DNA of 49,227 nt. Source: Acrocarpospora phusangensis (GTDB lineage Bacteria > Actinomycetota > Actinomycetes > Streptosporangiales > Streptosporangiaceae). The notes under the pieces were generated by a model. That model was not told the DNA's origin, made no database searches, and was given only the letters and a program-made list of their open reading frames with translations. Shown here in pieces: positions 26,003 through 38,700 of this stretch. Both the position numbers and the translations under genes were made by a program. Every line of letters starts with the position of its first letter. The first letter of the stretch is position 1. The stretch is taken from NCBI RefSeq assembly GCF_016862995.1, contig NZ_BOOA01000060.1:1-49227 (forward strand). Direction: 5' to 3'.

Positions 26003-26021
26003 TTAGGTAATGCTTACCTTA
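26003..26021. promoter_or_regulatory. Iron box for the NRPS operon
   Basis: TTAGGTAATGCTTACCTTA agrees with the consensus at 15 of 19 positions. It lies 65 bp before the chosen NRPS start and 29 bp from the importer box, making a two-site divergent iron-responsive promoter. Confidence 0.85.
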
Positions 26022-26085
26022 GTACGCGGCATGGAACCTGGCCCGATTGGGCCCTGTTCACACAATTTGGGAGGCTCGGTCTTCG

Positions 26086-29000
26086 GTGTCCGGTATTGAC
26101 GATTCGATGGAGTCCTGGCGTCGGCAGCTCATCCGCCCCTCGAATCGGGACGAGGCACTGGCGGCGTACGCGGTCTTGCTGCATCGATACGGCGGCGGCA
26201 CCGACCTCACGATCGACCACGGTGGGATGCCCATTCACCTGCGCGTTAAGCCGGAGACGACCTTCGCCGACCTGCTCGCCCAAGTGGCCGAAGCGGGGAG
26301 AACCGCGTCTCCGAGCGCGCCGGGTCTCGGCTCTGGCGCGGGCGGCGGGCGGGGTGCCAGTGAGCGCGGTGCCGGTGATCCGGGCGCGGGCGAGCAGCGG
26401 GACGGCGAGTGGCGTGAGGCTGAGGGGCGGGACGGCGAGCGAGGTGATGCCGAGTGGGGTGATACCGACGCCGGTCTTGTTCTGAAGCCCGGCGAGAGTG
26501 AAGGCCGGAGCCTCGGCGTCCTGACCGTGCCGTTGGAAATCGGCTCCGGCGAGGTCCGGGCGCGGTGCCGGCCGGATGTGTTCGAGGCGTCCGCCGTCGA
26601 GCACATGCTGGGGCATTACGTGCGCCTGCTGGCCGACGGGCAGGACCGCCCGGACGTGGCGATCGGCGAGCTGGAACTGCTGACCCCCGAGGAACGGCAG
26701 CGGATCCTGCACGACTGGAACGACACCGCGCATTCGGTGCCGTCGCTCACCTGGCCGGAGATGTTCGCCGAGCAGGTGCGGACCCGGCCGGACTCCATCG
26801 CCCTCGTCTTCGAGGAGACCCGCTTCACCTACGCGGAACTCGACGAGCGCGCCAACCGGCTGGCGCACGCGCTGATCGCGCGCGGAGCGGGGCCGGAGCG
26901 CGTGGTCGCCCTCGCCGTACCCCGCTCCGCCGACCTGATCGTGGCCGAGGTCGCGGTGCTGAAGTCCGGAGCCGCGTACCTGCCGCTGGACACCGACTAT
27001 CCGGCGGACCGCATCGCCTACATGATCGCCGACGCGAACCCGGCCTGCCTGGTCACGACCACGGAGATGGCAGGCGAACTGCCGGGCACGGACGGGCTGC
27101 CCGTTCTGGTCCTCGACGCGCCGGAGTCGCTGCGCGAACTGGCCGACCGCCCGTCCCACGACCCCACCGAAGCCGACCGCGGCGCCCTGCGGACCGGCAA
27201 CGCCGCCTACGTCATCTACACCTCGGGTTCCACCGGCCGCCCCAAGGGCGTCGTGCTCTCCCACGCGGGCGTCGCCAAACTCGTCGCCACCCAGAGCGAA
27301 CGCTTCGGCATCGGCCCCGACAGCCGGGTGCTCCAGTTCGCGTCGCCCGGTTTCGACGTCGCCTTCTGGGACCTCTGCCTGGGCCTGCTCTCGGGCGGAC
27401 GCCTCGTGGTCGTGCCCTCCGAACGCCGCGTCCCGGGAGCCCCGCTCGCCGACTACGCGAACGCCAACGACATCACGTTCATGATCCTCCCCCCGGCCCT
27501 GCTCGACGCCATGCCCGACGGCGTACAACTGCCGCCCACGGCCACCCTCCTCGCCGGAACAGAACGCGTCTCGCCCGAACTCGTCGCCCGGTACGCCGGC
27601 GGCCGCATGATGTTCAACGCGTACGGCCCGACCGAGGCCACCACCAACTCCACCCTCGGCCTCTGCGACCCCGGCATCGCCCCGGGATCGATCGTGCCCA
27701 TCGGCATCCCCGACCCGGGCACCCGGGCGTACGTGCTGGACGCGCGGCTCACCCCGGTCCCCGCCGGCGTCACCGGAGAGCTCTACCTGGGTGGCGCGGG
27801 CCTGGCCCGCGGTTACCTCGGCCGTCCCAGCCTGACGGCGGAACGATTCGTCGCCGACCCCTTCGGCGACCCGGGGGAGCGGCTGTACCGGACCGGCGAC
27901 CTGGTCCGCTGGCGGCAGGACGGACGGCTGGAGTTCCTCGGCCGGGCCGACTCCCAGGTGAAGATCCGCGGCTTCCGGATCGAGCCCGGCGAGATCGAGT
28001 CCGTGCTGCGCGCCCACCCGGCCGTCGACCAGGCCGCCGTCGTGGTCCGCGAGGACCGCACCGGCGACCGCCGCCTTGCCGCGTACGTCGTGCCAAGCCT
28101 GCACGCCGGCGACGAGGCTGACCAGGTCGACGCCTGGAAGGCCCTGCACGAACTGCTCTACCAGGCGGCCGGGACCGAGGACTACCAGGAGAACTTCGCC
28201 GGCTGGAACAGCATGTACGACGGGCTCCCCATCCCCGTCGAGGAGATGCGCGAATGGCGTGACGCCACCGTCGCCCGCATCACCGAACTGCGGCCCCGCC
28301 GCGTGCTGGAGATCGGTGTCGGCAGCGGCCTCCTGCTGTCCCGCATCGCCCCCGGCTGCGACACCTACTGGGGCACCGACCTCTCCGCCGAGGCCGTCGC
28401 CGCCCTGCGCGCCCAGCTGCCGCCCGGTCTGGCGGACAAGGTCGAACTCCGGGCCCAGCCCGCACACGACCTCACCGGCCTCCCGTACGGTTTCGACACG
28501 ATCGTCATCAACTCGGTCGCCCAGTACTTCCCCAGCGCCGCCTACCTGACCGACGTCATCCGCCAGGCGGCCACCCTGCTCAGCCCCGGCGGCGCCCTGT
28601 TCATCGGCGACGTACGCAACCTCCGCCTGCTCCGCTGCCTGCGCGCCGCCGTCGAGTCCCGCCGCGCCGGAGCCACCGCCGACAAGCAGGCGCTGCGATC
28701 GGCGATCGACCGGTCGGCGGCCTGGGAGGGCGAACTCCTCCTCGACCCGGACTACTTCGCGACCATCCCCGGCTTCACCGCCGACATCCGCATCAAGCGG
28801 GGCCGCCACCACAACGAACTCACCCGCCACCGCTACGACGTTGTCCTCCGTGCCGTCGCGGCGGCTTCCGTGCTGGATGGACGACCGGGTCACGACATGT
28901 CCGTACTGGACGGACGTGTCAACGGCGCCGTTCCAGCGCAGAAGGGACGGTTCGCCGACGCCGAGTCGGCCCAAGTCTCCGAAATCTCTTGGACGGAGCT

Positions 29001-29740
29001 TGGCGGTCTCTCCGTCCTCGAAACCCGCCTCACCGCGGATCTTCCAGCCGGACTGCGTGTGACCGGCATTCCCAACATTCGGCTGACCGACGACCTGGCG
29101 GCCCTCGCCGCCGTCCAGGACGACAGCCGATCGGCCATAACCCTTCCGGGCGCCGACCCCGAGACCCTGCACACCCTCGCCGACAGGTTCGGCTACCAGC
29201 TGACTCTCACCTGGACCGGCCACGCCGACGACGGCGGCCTCGACGCGATCTTCAGCAAGACGCCCGCTGAGACCGACGGGCTCACCCTCTACCGGCCCAG
29301 CGGCGTCGTCCCGCTGGCCAACACCCCTGCGCCATTCCGCGACATCTCCGCCCTGATGAGGATCCTGCGGGCACACGCCGCGGAATGGCTGCCCGACTAC
29401 ATGGTTCCGGCCGCGTTCGTCCCGATCGACCGGATTCCCGTCACATCCAGCGGCAAGATCGACGCGTCCGCGCTGCCCGCCCCCGACTACGGCGCGCTGA
29501 GCTCCGGCCGGGCGCCGCGCGACCCGCGCGAAGAACTGCTGTGCCGGCTTTACGCCCAGGTGCTGGCCGTGGACACGGCCACGATCGACGACGACTTCTT
29601 CGCCCTCGGCGGAGACAGCATCACCGCCATCCGGCTGCTCGTCGGTGCCCGCGAGGCCGGGCTCCGGCTGACCTCCCGGGACGTGTTCCGGCACCGCACG
29701 GTGGCCGCACTGGCCTCGGTCGCCGTGGACACCGTCGCGG
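26086..29740 (+). other. NRPS module 1: C-domain remnant, A1, N-methyltransferase, T1
   Basis: The first ~200 residues keep only the C-terminal third of a condensation domain ([16 protein letters not shown] ... [11 protein letters not shown]) and lack any HHxxxDG, so this is a loading module. A low-complexity insertion interrupts it (26302-26480). A1 core: [11 protein letters not shown] at 27217, FDVAFWD at 27352, [10 protein letters not shown]; pocket by eye D-V-W-I-L-A-A-T-N-K, not recognised. The methyltransferase (about 28180-28860; EIGVGSG at 28309-28329) sits between A8 and A10 (SSGKID to 29460), the usual site for amino-acid N-methylation. T1 Ser is at 29617, in GGDS context. Confidence 0.85.
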
Positions 29741-32700
29741 TGGACACGGACGAAGCGGAAGAGACCGTCGAACCGCTGGTGGAACTGCCGGACGACGAAC
29801 TCGTACGCGTCCAGGGCGAGCACCCGGTGGCGGTGGAGGAACTGCTGCCCCTGAGTCCGCTCCAGGAGGGCTTCTTCTTCCACTCGCTGGTCGACGGCGC
29901 GGGCGCGGACGCGTACGTGGTCCAGCAGGTCATCGACCTGACCGGTGCCGTGGACGGTGCCGCGCTGCGGCGCGCCGCCCAGGCGCTGCTGGACCGGCAC
30001 GCTCCGCTGCGCGCGTGTTTCCGGCTCCGGCCCGGCGGCCTGCCGGTGCAGATCATCGCCGCCGGACTGGACGTCCCCTGGCGCGAGGTCGAGGGAGCAT
30101 CGCTCGACGCGGTGGAGACGGTGGTCGCGGAAGAACGCGAGACGCCGTTCGACCTGGGCTGTCCCCCACTCGTCCGGTTCGCCCTGGTCCGGGTCGGCCC
30201 CGACGAGAGCCGCCTCGTACTGACCTTCCACCACATCGTCGCGGACGGCTGGTCGCTGCCGGTCCTGCACCGCGAACTGCTGGCGCTCTACGGGAACGCC
30301 GCGGAACTTCCGCAGGTCACGCCGTACCGGGCGTACCTGCGGTGGTTGGGGGAGCGGGACAAGGATTCCGCGCGGGAGACCTGGGCAGGCGCGCTCGCCG
30401 GGATCGACGAGCCGACCCGCCTGGTCACCAGCCCGATCGTGGCCGGAGCCCCGGTGTCCGGCCAGATCCGGATGGAACTGGGCGAGGATGTCACCGCCCG
30501 GCTGGCCGGCCGCGCCAGGGAATATGGCGTGACGCTCGGCACCGCCGTACAGACGGCGTGGGGGCTGCTGGTCGGCCGAACCGCGGGCCGGGAGGACGTG
30601 GTGTTCGGCACCACGGTCTCCGGCCGCGACGCCGAAGTCGAAGGCATCGAATCCATGGCCGGGCTGTTCATCAACACCCTGCCCACCCGCTTCCGGTGGC
30701 GTCCCGCCGCCACCCTGGGCGAACTGCTCGAACGCCTCCAGGACGAGCAGGCCGCCCTGCTGGACCACCAGCACCTCGGCCTCGCCGAACTCCACCGGCT
30801 CGCCGGGCACAGAGGTGGCGGCGACCTGTTCGACACCCTCCTGGTCTTCGAGAACTACCCGTCCGAGACCGGCCCCACGGACCTGTCGGGAAGCGTCCGG
30901 GTCACCGGCCACGACTTCCACGACACCGTGCACTACCCGCTGGCGCTCATCGTCAAGCCGGGCCGCCGCCTCGGCTTCACCCTCAAGTACCACGCCCAGC
31001 GTCTGTCCCCAGAGGAGGCCCGCGCCGTCGCCGACCGCCTGGTACGCATCCTCCGCGCGCTCGCCACGGATCCGGCGCAGACGGTGGCGGCCCTCGACCT
31101 GCTCTCCGCCGACGAACTCGCCACCGCGCACCCCACCGGGACGCACGCCGACGTCCCGGAGACCACGCTGGCGGCGGCATTCGAAGCGCAGGCGGCCAGA
31201 ACCCCCCACGCGACCGCCGTGATCTACGAGGGCGAGCACCTCACCTACGCCGACCTCGACGCCCGCGCCGAAACCCTCGCCCACCACCTGCGTGCCACCG
31301 GAGCCCTCCCCGAGACGGTCGTCGCGGTGGCCGTCCCCCGATCGGCCGAACTGATGGTCGCCCTCCTCGGGGTTCTCAAGGCCGGCGCGGCCTACCTTCC
31401 CCTCGATCTCGACTATCCCGCCGACCGGGTCGCCCACATGCTCGCCGACTCCGGCGCGCGGACCGTCGTGACCACCTCGGCCGCGATGGCCCGCCTGCCG
31501 GAGACCACCGGCGTCACCCGCCTCCTCGTCGACACCCCCGACATCCTCGAACACGTCGCATCGGAGATCCCCGACTGCCGCGGCTGTTTCGACGGGGAAA
31601 CCGGCGACAACGAAACAGAGCCCGCGATCGGCTCGGAAACCGCGGCGATCGCTTCGGAACTCGCCGAACCTGAAGCGGCGAAACCCGACCATCCCGCCTA
31701 CCTGATCTACACCTCGGGATCGACGGGCCGGCCGAAGGGCGTCGTCGTCACCCACCGGGCGATCATCAACCGCCTGGCCTGGATGCAGAGCGAATACCCG
31801 CTCAAGGCCGACGACCGGGTGCTGCAGAAGACCCCGGCCGGGTTCGACGTCAGCGTCTGGGAGTTCTTCTGGGCGCTCTGCGAAGGCGCGGCCGTGGTGT
31901 TCGCCAAGCCGGGCGGTCACCAGGACCCCGCCTACCTGGCGGGACTCATCCGCGACGAGCGCGTCACCACGATGCACTTCGTGCCGTCGATGCTGGAGGC
32001 GTTCCTCGCCGCCGAGGAGATCACCTCCGACCCGGGCTGGGCCGCCGGCCTCCGCCGCGTCTTCAGCAGCGGCGAAGCCCTGCTCGACTCCGCCGCCACC
32101 CGCTGGATGACCCTCACCGGCGTGCGACTCCACAACCTGTACGGCCCGACCGAAGCAGCCGTGGACGTCACCTACCACCCCTGCGAGGTATCGGCGGACC
32201 CGCAAGGCGCCGTGGTGCCGATCGGCCGACCGGTCTGGAACACCGGCCTCCGCGTGCTGGACCTCTGCCTGCGCCCCGTCCCCGCCGGAGTCCCCGGCGA
32301 GCTGTACCTCAGCGGCGTCCAGCTCGCCCGCGGCTACCACGACCGCCCCGGCCTGACCGCGGAACGTTTCGTCGCCGACCCGTACGGCGAGCCCGGCAGC
32401 CGCATGTACCGCACCGGCGACCTGGTCAGCCGCCGCGACGACGGCACCATCGACTACCTGGGCCGCACCGACCGGCAGATCAAACTGCGCGGCAACCGCA
32501 TCGAACTCGGCGAGATCGAGGCGGCCCTGGTCCGGCTGCCCGGGATCGCCCGCGCCGCCGTGACCGTGCACGGCTCGTCCCTCGTCGCCTACCTGGTCCC
32601 GGCCGCGGGCGCACAGCCCGACGAGACCACGCTGCGGCAGGCGCTGGAGGCCACGCTTCCCCCGGCCATGGTCCCCACCGCGTACGTGCGTCTCGACGAC

Positions 32701-35700
32701 CTGCCGCTGAGCCCGAGCGGAAAGCTCGACCGCGACGCCCTGCCAGCCCCCGGAGCCGTGCGTACGGGAAGCCGGGCCCCGAGCAGCCCCCGCGAACACC
32801 TGCTCACGGAGATCTTCGCCGCCGTGCTGAAGCTCCCCGAGGTCGGCGCCGACGACGACTTCTTCCTGCTCGGCGGCGACAGCATCACCTCGATCGGCGT
32901 CTCCAGCCGGGCCCGCCGCGCCGGACTCGACCTGAGCCCCCGCGACGTCTTCGAACACCGGACTCCGGCCGCCCTCGCGGCGACCGCCACCATCGTGACG
33001 GAGACCGCGCCCACCGCCGAGACCTTCGCGCTCACCGCCGAGGAGATCGAGCGCGTGCACCGGCTCGGCGCGGTGGACGACATCTGGCCGCTGGCCCCCC
33101 TCCAGGAGGGCCTGTTCTTCCACGCCACCTACGACGACGGCGCCCTGGACGTCTACACCGTCCACGAGTCCTTCGACTTCGCCACCACGCTCGACATCGG
33201 CCGCCTGCGGCACGCGGTCCGCGCGCTGCTCGACCGCAACCCCAGCCTGCGCGCCGGATTCACCAGCGAAGGACTGCGCCAGCCGGTGCAGTTCATCGTG
33301 TCCGACCCGGAGATCCCCCTGGACGTCGTCGACCTGTCCGGCCTGCCCGCGGACGAACGCGACGCCCGGATGGCCGACGTGATCGCCGAAGAGCGCACCC
33401 GCCGGTTCGACCTGGCCCGCCCGCTGCTGTTCCGCCTGCTCCTGATCCGCCTCGGCGAGGACCGAGGCGACCGGCTCGTCGTCGGACGCCACCTGCTGCT
33501 GTGGGACGGCTGGTCGGCCTGGCTCTTCTTCGGCCAGCTCCTCGCCCTGTACGCGACCGGCGACGACCGCACCCTCCCCCCGCCGGGCAGCTACCGCGAC
33601 TACCTCACCTGGCTGGCCGGACAGGACACAACCCTCGCCACCCGGGCCTGGCGGGCCGCCCTCGACGGCCTCGCCGAACCCACCCTGCTCGCGGAGGCGG
33701 GCAAGGAACCCGTCATCCCGGAGAGCCTCGACGCCGAACTGCCCGCCGCCCTCGCCGACCGGCTGCGCGCGGCCACCCGGGGCAACGGCCTCACCCTCAA
33801 CACGCTGCTCAACGCCGCCTGGGGACTGGTGCTCGCCAGCGCGACCGGCCGCACCGACGTGGTCTTCGGTACCACGGTCGCGGGCCGCCCGAGCGAGGTG
33901 CCCGAGGTCGAGAACGTCATCGGCATGTTCCTCAACACCGTCCCGGCCCGCGTCGCCTTCGACCCGGCCGAACCGGTGCTCGGGCTGCTCCGCCGCATCC
34001 AGGGCGAACGCCTGGCCCTGATGCCGTACGAATACCTCGGCTTGGGCGTGCTCCAGGCGGAGACCGGGCACCGGCGGCTGTTCGACACCCTCTTCGTGCT
34101 CCGCGACGGCGACACCGAGGACCGCCTCACCGAACTCCACGACCGGTACGGCGCGACCGCCGTCGCCAACGTGGACGCCACCCACTACCCGATCAATCTC
34201 ATCGTCACGCCGGGCCGCCGGATCAGGGTGACCCTCACCCACCGCCCCGACCTGATCGACCAGTCGCGGGCGCAGACGCTGCTCGACCGGTTCGCCCTGC
34301 TGCTGGAACGCCTGACCGACGACCTGGACGCACCCGTCGGCAGCCTCGACCCGCTGCTCCCCGCGGAGCGGGCCGCGCTGGAACTCGAATGGGAGCCCAG
34401 CCGAGTGCCGGTCCCCGAGGAGACCATCGCGGACCTGCTCGCGGCCCAGGCCGTCCGCACTCCGGACGCGCTCGCGCTCGTCTTCGGCGAACGCACGGTC
34501 ACCTACGCCGAACTGGACGCCAGGATCAACCGGCTGGCCCGGCTGATGCTGGCCAAGGGCGCCGGGCCGGAGCGGATCGTCGCGCTCGGCCTGCCGCGAT
34601 CGATCGACATGGTCGCGGCCCTGTTCGCCGTGCTCCGCACGGGAGCCGCCTACCTGCCCCTCGAACTGGACTACCCCGACGACCGGCTGGCCGCGATGCT
34701 TGCCGACGCGCGGCCCGAGTTCCTGCTGTCGACCAGCCAGGTGTCGGCGCGGCTGGCTGGCGAGACGCCGCGCGTGCTGCTCGACGAGATCGAAGCCGAC
34801 CTCGCCGCGCTGCCCGCGGGGCCGATCACGGAGGCCGACCGCCCGGCCTTCAGCCTGGAACACCCCGCGTACGTGATCTACACCTCCGGTTCCACCGGCC
34901 GGCCCAAGGGCGTCGTCACGCCGTACCGAGGGCTGACGAACATGCAGCTCAACCACCAGAAGGAGATCTTCGACCCGGCGGTCGCGTCGGCGGGCGGGCG
35001 GCGGCTGCGGATCGCGCACACCGTGTCGTTCGCGTTCGACATGTCGTGGGAGGAACTGCTCTGGCTGGTCGAAGGACACGAGGTGCACGTCTGCGGGGAA
35101 GAACTCCGCCGCGACGCCGTGGCCCTGGTCGCCTACTGCGAGGAGCACCGGGTCGACGTCGTCAACGTGACCCCGACCTACGCCCACCTGCTCATCGAGG
35201 AAGGGCTGCTGGAGGGTCACCTGCCGCCCCTCGTGCTGCTCGGCGGCGAGGCCGTGCCGGAGACGGTCTGGAGCCGCCTCCGCGACACCGAAGGCACCTA
35301 CGGCTACAACCTGTACGGCCCCACCGAATACACCATCAACACCCTCGGCGGCGGCACCCACGACAGCGCCACCTCCACCGTCGGCCGCCCCATCCGGGGC
35401 ACCCGCGCGCACATCCTGGACGCGTGGCTGCGCCCGGTCCCCGACGGCGTCCCCGGCGAGCTGTACATCGCGGGCATCGGCCTGGCCCGCGGCTACCTCG
35501 GCCGCCCGGCCCTGACCGCCGAACGCTTCGTCGCCGACCCGTACGGCCGGCCGGGCGAACGCCTCTACCGCACCGGCGACCTGGTCCGCCGCCGCCCGGA
35601 CGGCAACCTCGACTTCCTGGGCCGTACCGACGACCAGGTGAAGATCCGCGGGCACCGGGTCGAACCCGGCGAGATCGAGACCGTGCTCACCCGCGGGACG

Positions 35701-38700
35701 GGAGTCGCCCAGGCCGCCGTCATCGCCCGCGACGACCCGGCGGGCGGGCAGCGGCTGGTCGCCTACCTGGTGCCCGCCGAGCCCACCGCCGGCGAGCGGG
35801 AATCCGCCGAACTCGCGCAGATCGGCGAATGGCAGGAGATCTACTCCGACGAGTACGAGCAGATCGGCACCGCCGTCTTCACCGAGGACTTCGCGGGCTG
35901 GGACAGCAGCTACGACGGCACGCCCATCCCGCTCGACCACATGCGGGAGTGGCGGGCCCAGACGGTGAACCGGATCAGGCAGCTGCGCCCCCGCCGCATC
36001 CTGGAGATCGGCGTCGGCTCCGGCCTGCTCCTGTCGCAGCTGGCTCCGGAGGCGGAGGCGTACTGGGCGACGGACCTGGCCGCTCCCGTGATCCGCAAGA
36101 TCGGCGAGGACCTGCGCCGCGACCCCGGACTGGCCGCCAAGGTCACGCTGCGCTGCCAGCCCGCCAACGTCACCGACGGCCTGCCGGTCGGCTACTTCGA
36201 CACGATCATCATCAACTCGGTCATCCAGTACTTCCCCAGCATCCACCACCTGACCGAGGTCATCTCGGGTGCGATGCCGCTGCTGGCCCGTGGCGGCGCC
36301 CTGTTCGTCGGCGACGTGCGCGACCTGCGCTCGGCCCGCACCTTCCACACGGCCATCCAGCTCACCCGCGCGACGCCGGGAACCTCGCCGGAGCAGATCC
36401 GCCGCGCCGCCGACCGCGGTCTCGCGCTGGAGAAGGAACTCCTGGTCGACCCCGACTACTTCACCACGCTCGGCCACGCCGTGGACCTGCGCACCAAGGG
36501 CGGCGAACACCACAACGAACTCACCCGCTACCGCTACGACGTCGTCCTCTACGACGACGCCCCCGACCTCCGCCTCGGCGACGAGCCCACCTTCGACTGG
36601 CAGACCCTCCTCGAACTCCACGAACCGGCGGAGGGCTCGCAGGACGTTTCCCCAGAGACGCCGGACCGCCCGCGCTGGCGCGGTCAGCTGGCGGCGCTTC
36701 TGCGGGCCTGGCGCCCGGAGCTGGTTGAACACGCGGACATCGTGCACCCCGCCACCGACAGAAACGCGCTGCGCCTGACCGGTGTCCCGGATGGCCGGAT
36801 TGGTACCGAGCGCGGTGTCGCCATCTCGGGTGTTGAGCCCCAGGAACTCCGGGAAATCGCCGCCGCGGAGGGATATCAGGTGCTTACCACCTGGTCCGGC
36901 CAATCCGGCAGATTCGAGGCGGTCTTCGTTCGAGGCGAAGTCCGCGTCACTTCGGGGCTGTATCGGCCGGGAGGCGGCATCGCACCCTACGCGAACGCCC
37001 CCGTGGCAGGCCGTCAGGCCGGCGGTCTGGTGGCCAGGGTCCGGGAGGAACTGCGGCGGGAACTGCCCGACTACATGGTTCCGGGCGCTTTCGTCGTGCT
37101 CGACCGGCTTCCGATGAACGACAACGGCAAGCTCGACGTCGCGGCGCTGCCGGACGCGGAGCCGGTCGCGGCGTCGAACGGGCGCGGACCGCGCACCCCG
37201 CGAGAGGAAGTGCTCTGCCGGCTCTTCGCGGAGGTTCTCGCGCTTCCGTCCGCGGGAGCCGAGGACAGCTTCTTCGACCTCGGCGGGCATTCGCTGCTCG
37301 CGACTAGGCTGATCAGCCGGGCCAGGGCCGAACTCGGCGCCGAGCTGGCCATCCGTGACCTGTTCGAGGCGCCGACGCCCGCGCTGCTGGCCGAACGCGC
37401 CGACGCGGACAAGCCCGCGCGTCCGCCCGTGACGGCGGTCGCCGAGCGGCCGGAGCGCATCCCGGTTTCGGCGGCGCAGCGCCGTCTGTGGCTCGCCGAG
37501 CGTCTCAGCGGCGGCGACGCCTACCACTTCCCCCTTGTCGTACGGCTTCGCGGGGACCTCGACCTGGCCGCGTTACGGCAGGCCCTGGCCGACGTCGCCC
37601 AGAGGCATGAGGCGCTGCGGACGGTCTTCGGGGAACACGAGGGCGAGCCGTACCAGGTGATCTCGACCGGCGAGCCGGGCTTCGCGGTGCTGGACAGCCC
37701 GCTGGAACTGCTGGACGAACGGGTGCGGGAATCGGTCCAGCGGCCGTTCGACCTGGCCCGGGAGGTGCCGGTCCGGGCGGATGTGTTCCGGGTCGCGGCC
37801 GACGACCACGTGGTCGCGATCGTGCTGCACCACATCGCCACCGATGAATGGTCGGATCGGCCGTTCCTGGCGGATCTCGACGTCGCGTACCAGGCCAGGA
37901 AGAACGGCGGCGAACCGGGCTGGGCGCCGCTGCCGGTCCAGTACGCGGACTACACGCTTTGGCAGGACGACCTGCTGGTACGGGACGGCGAACGGCAGCT
38001 GGGATTCTGGACGCGGACGCTGGCCGGGCTGCCGGAGGAGATCCCGCTGCCGCTGGATCGGCCCAGGTCGGCGGAGCCGGACGGACGCGGTGGGCTGGTG
38101 CGGGCGCAGGTACCCGCCGCCACAGCCCGCGCGTTGCGGGAGCTTTGCGCCGAAACCGGGACGAGCATGTTCATGGTGCTCCAGGCGGGCGTCGCCGCGC
38201 TCCTGCACCGGATGGGCGCGGGCGACGACATTCCCCTCGGAGCGCCCATCGCCGGCCGGACCGACGAGAACCTGGACGACCTGGTCGGCTTCTTCGTCAA
38301 CACGCTGGTCCTGCGCGCCGACGTGTCCGGCGATCCGACGTTCGCCCAGCTGGTGGCCCGGGTCAGGGACGCGGATCTGGCCGCTTTCGAGCATCAGGAC
38401 CTGCCGTTCGAGCGTCTGGTCGAGACGATCAACCCGCCGCGCGTACCCGGGCGTAACCCGCTATTCCAGGTGATGCTGGGCTATCACTACCGCCCGGACG
38501 GCGACCCCGACGTGCTCGGCCTCGACACCGAGTGGTGGCCCACCCGGATCGAGACCGCCAAATTCGACCTGGACTTCACGTTCGTCGACCAGGTCTCCGA
38601 AATCACCCTGCTGCTGGAATACGCCACCGAGCGGTGCGATTCCGGCACCGCGCAGGCGCTCGCGGAACGTGCGGTGACTCTGCTCGGGCTTCTCGCCGAA

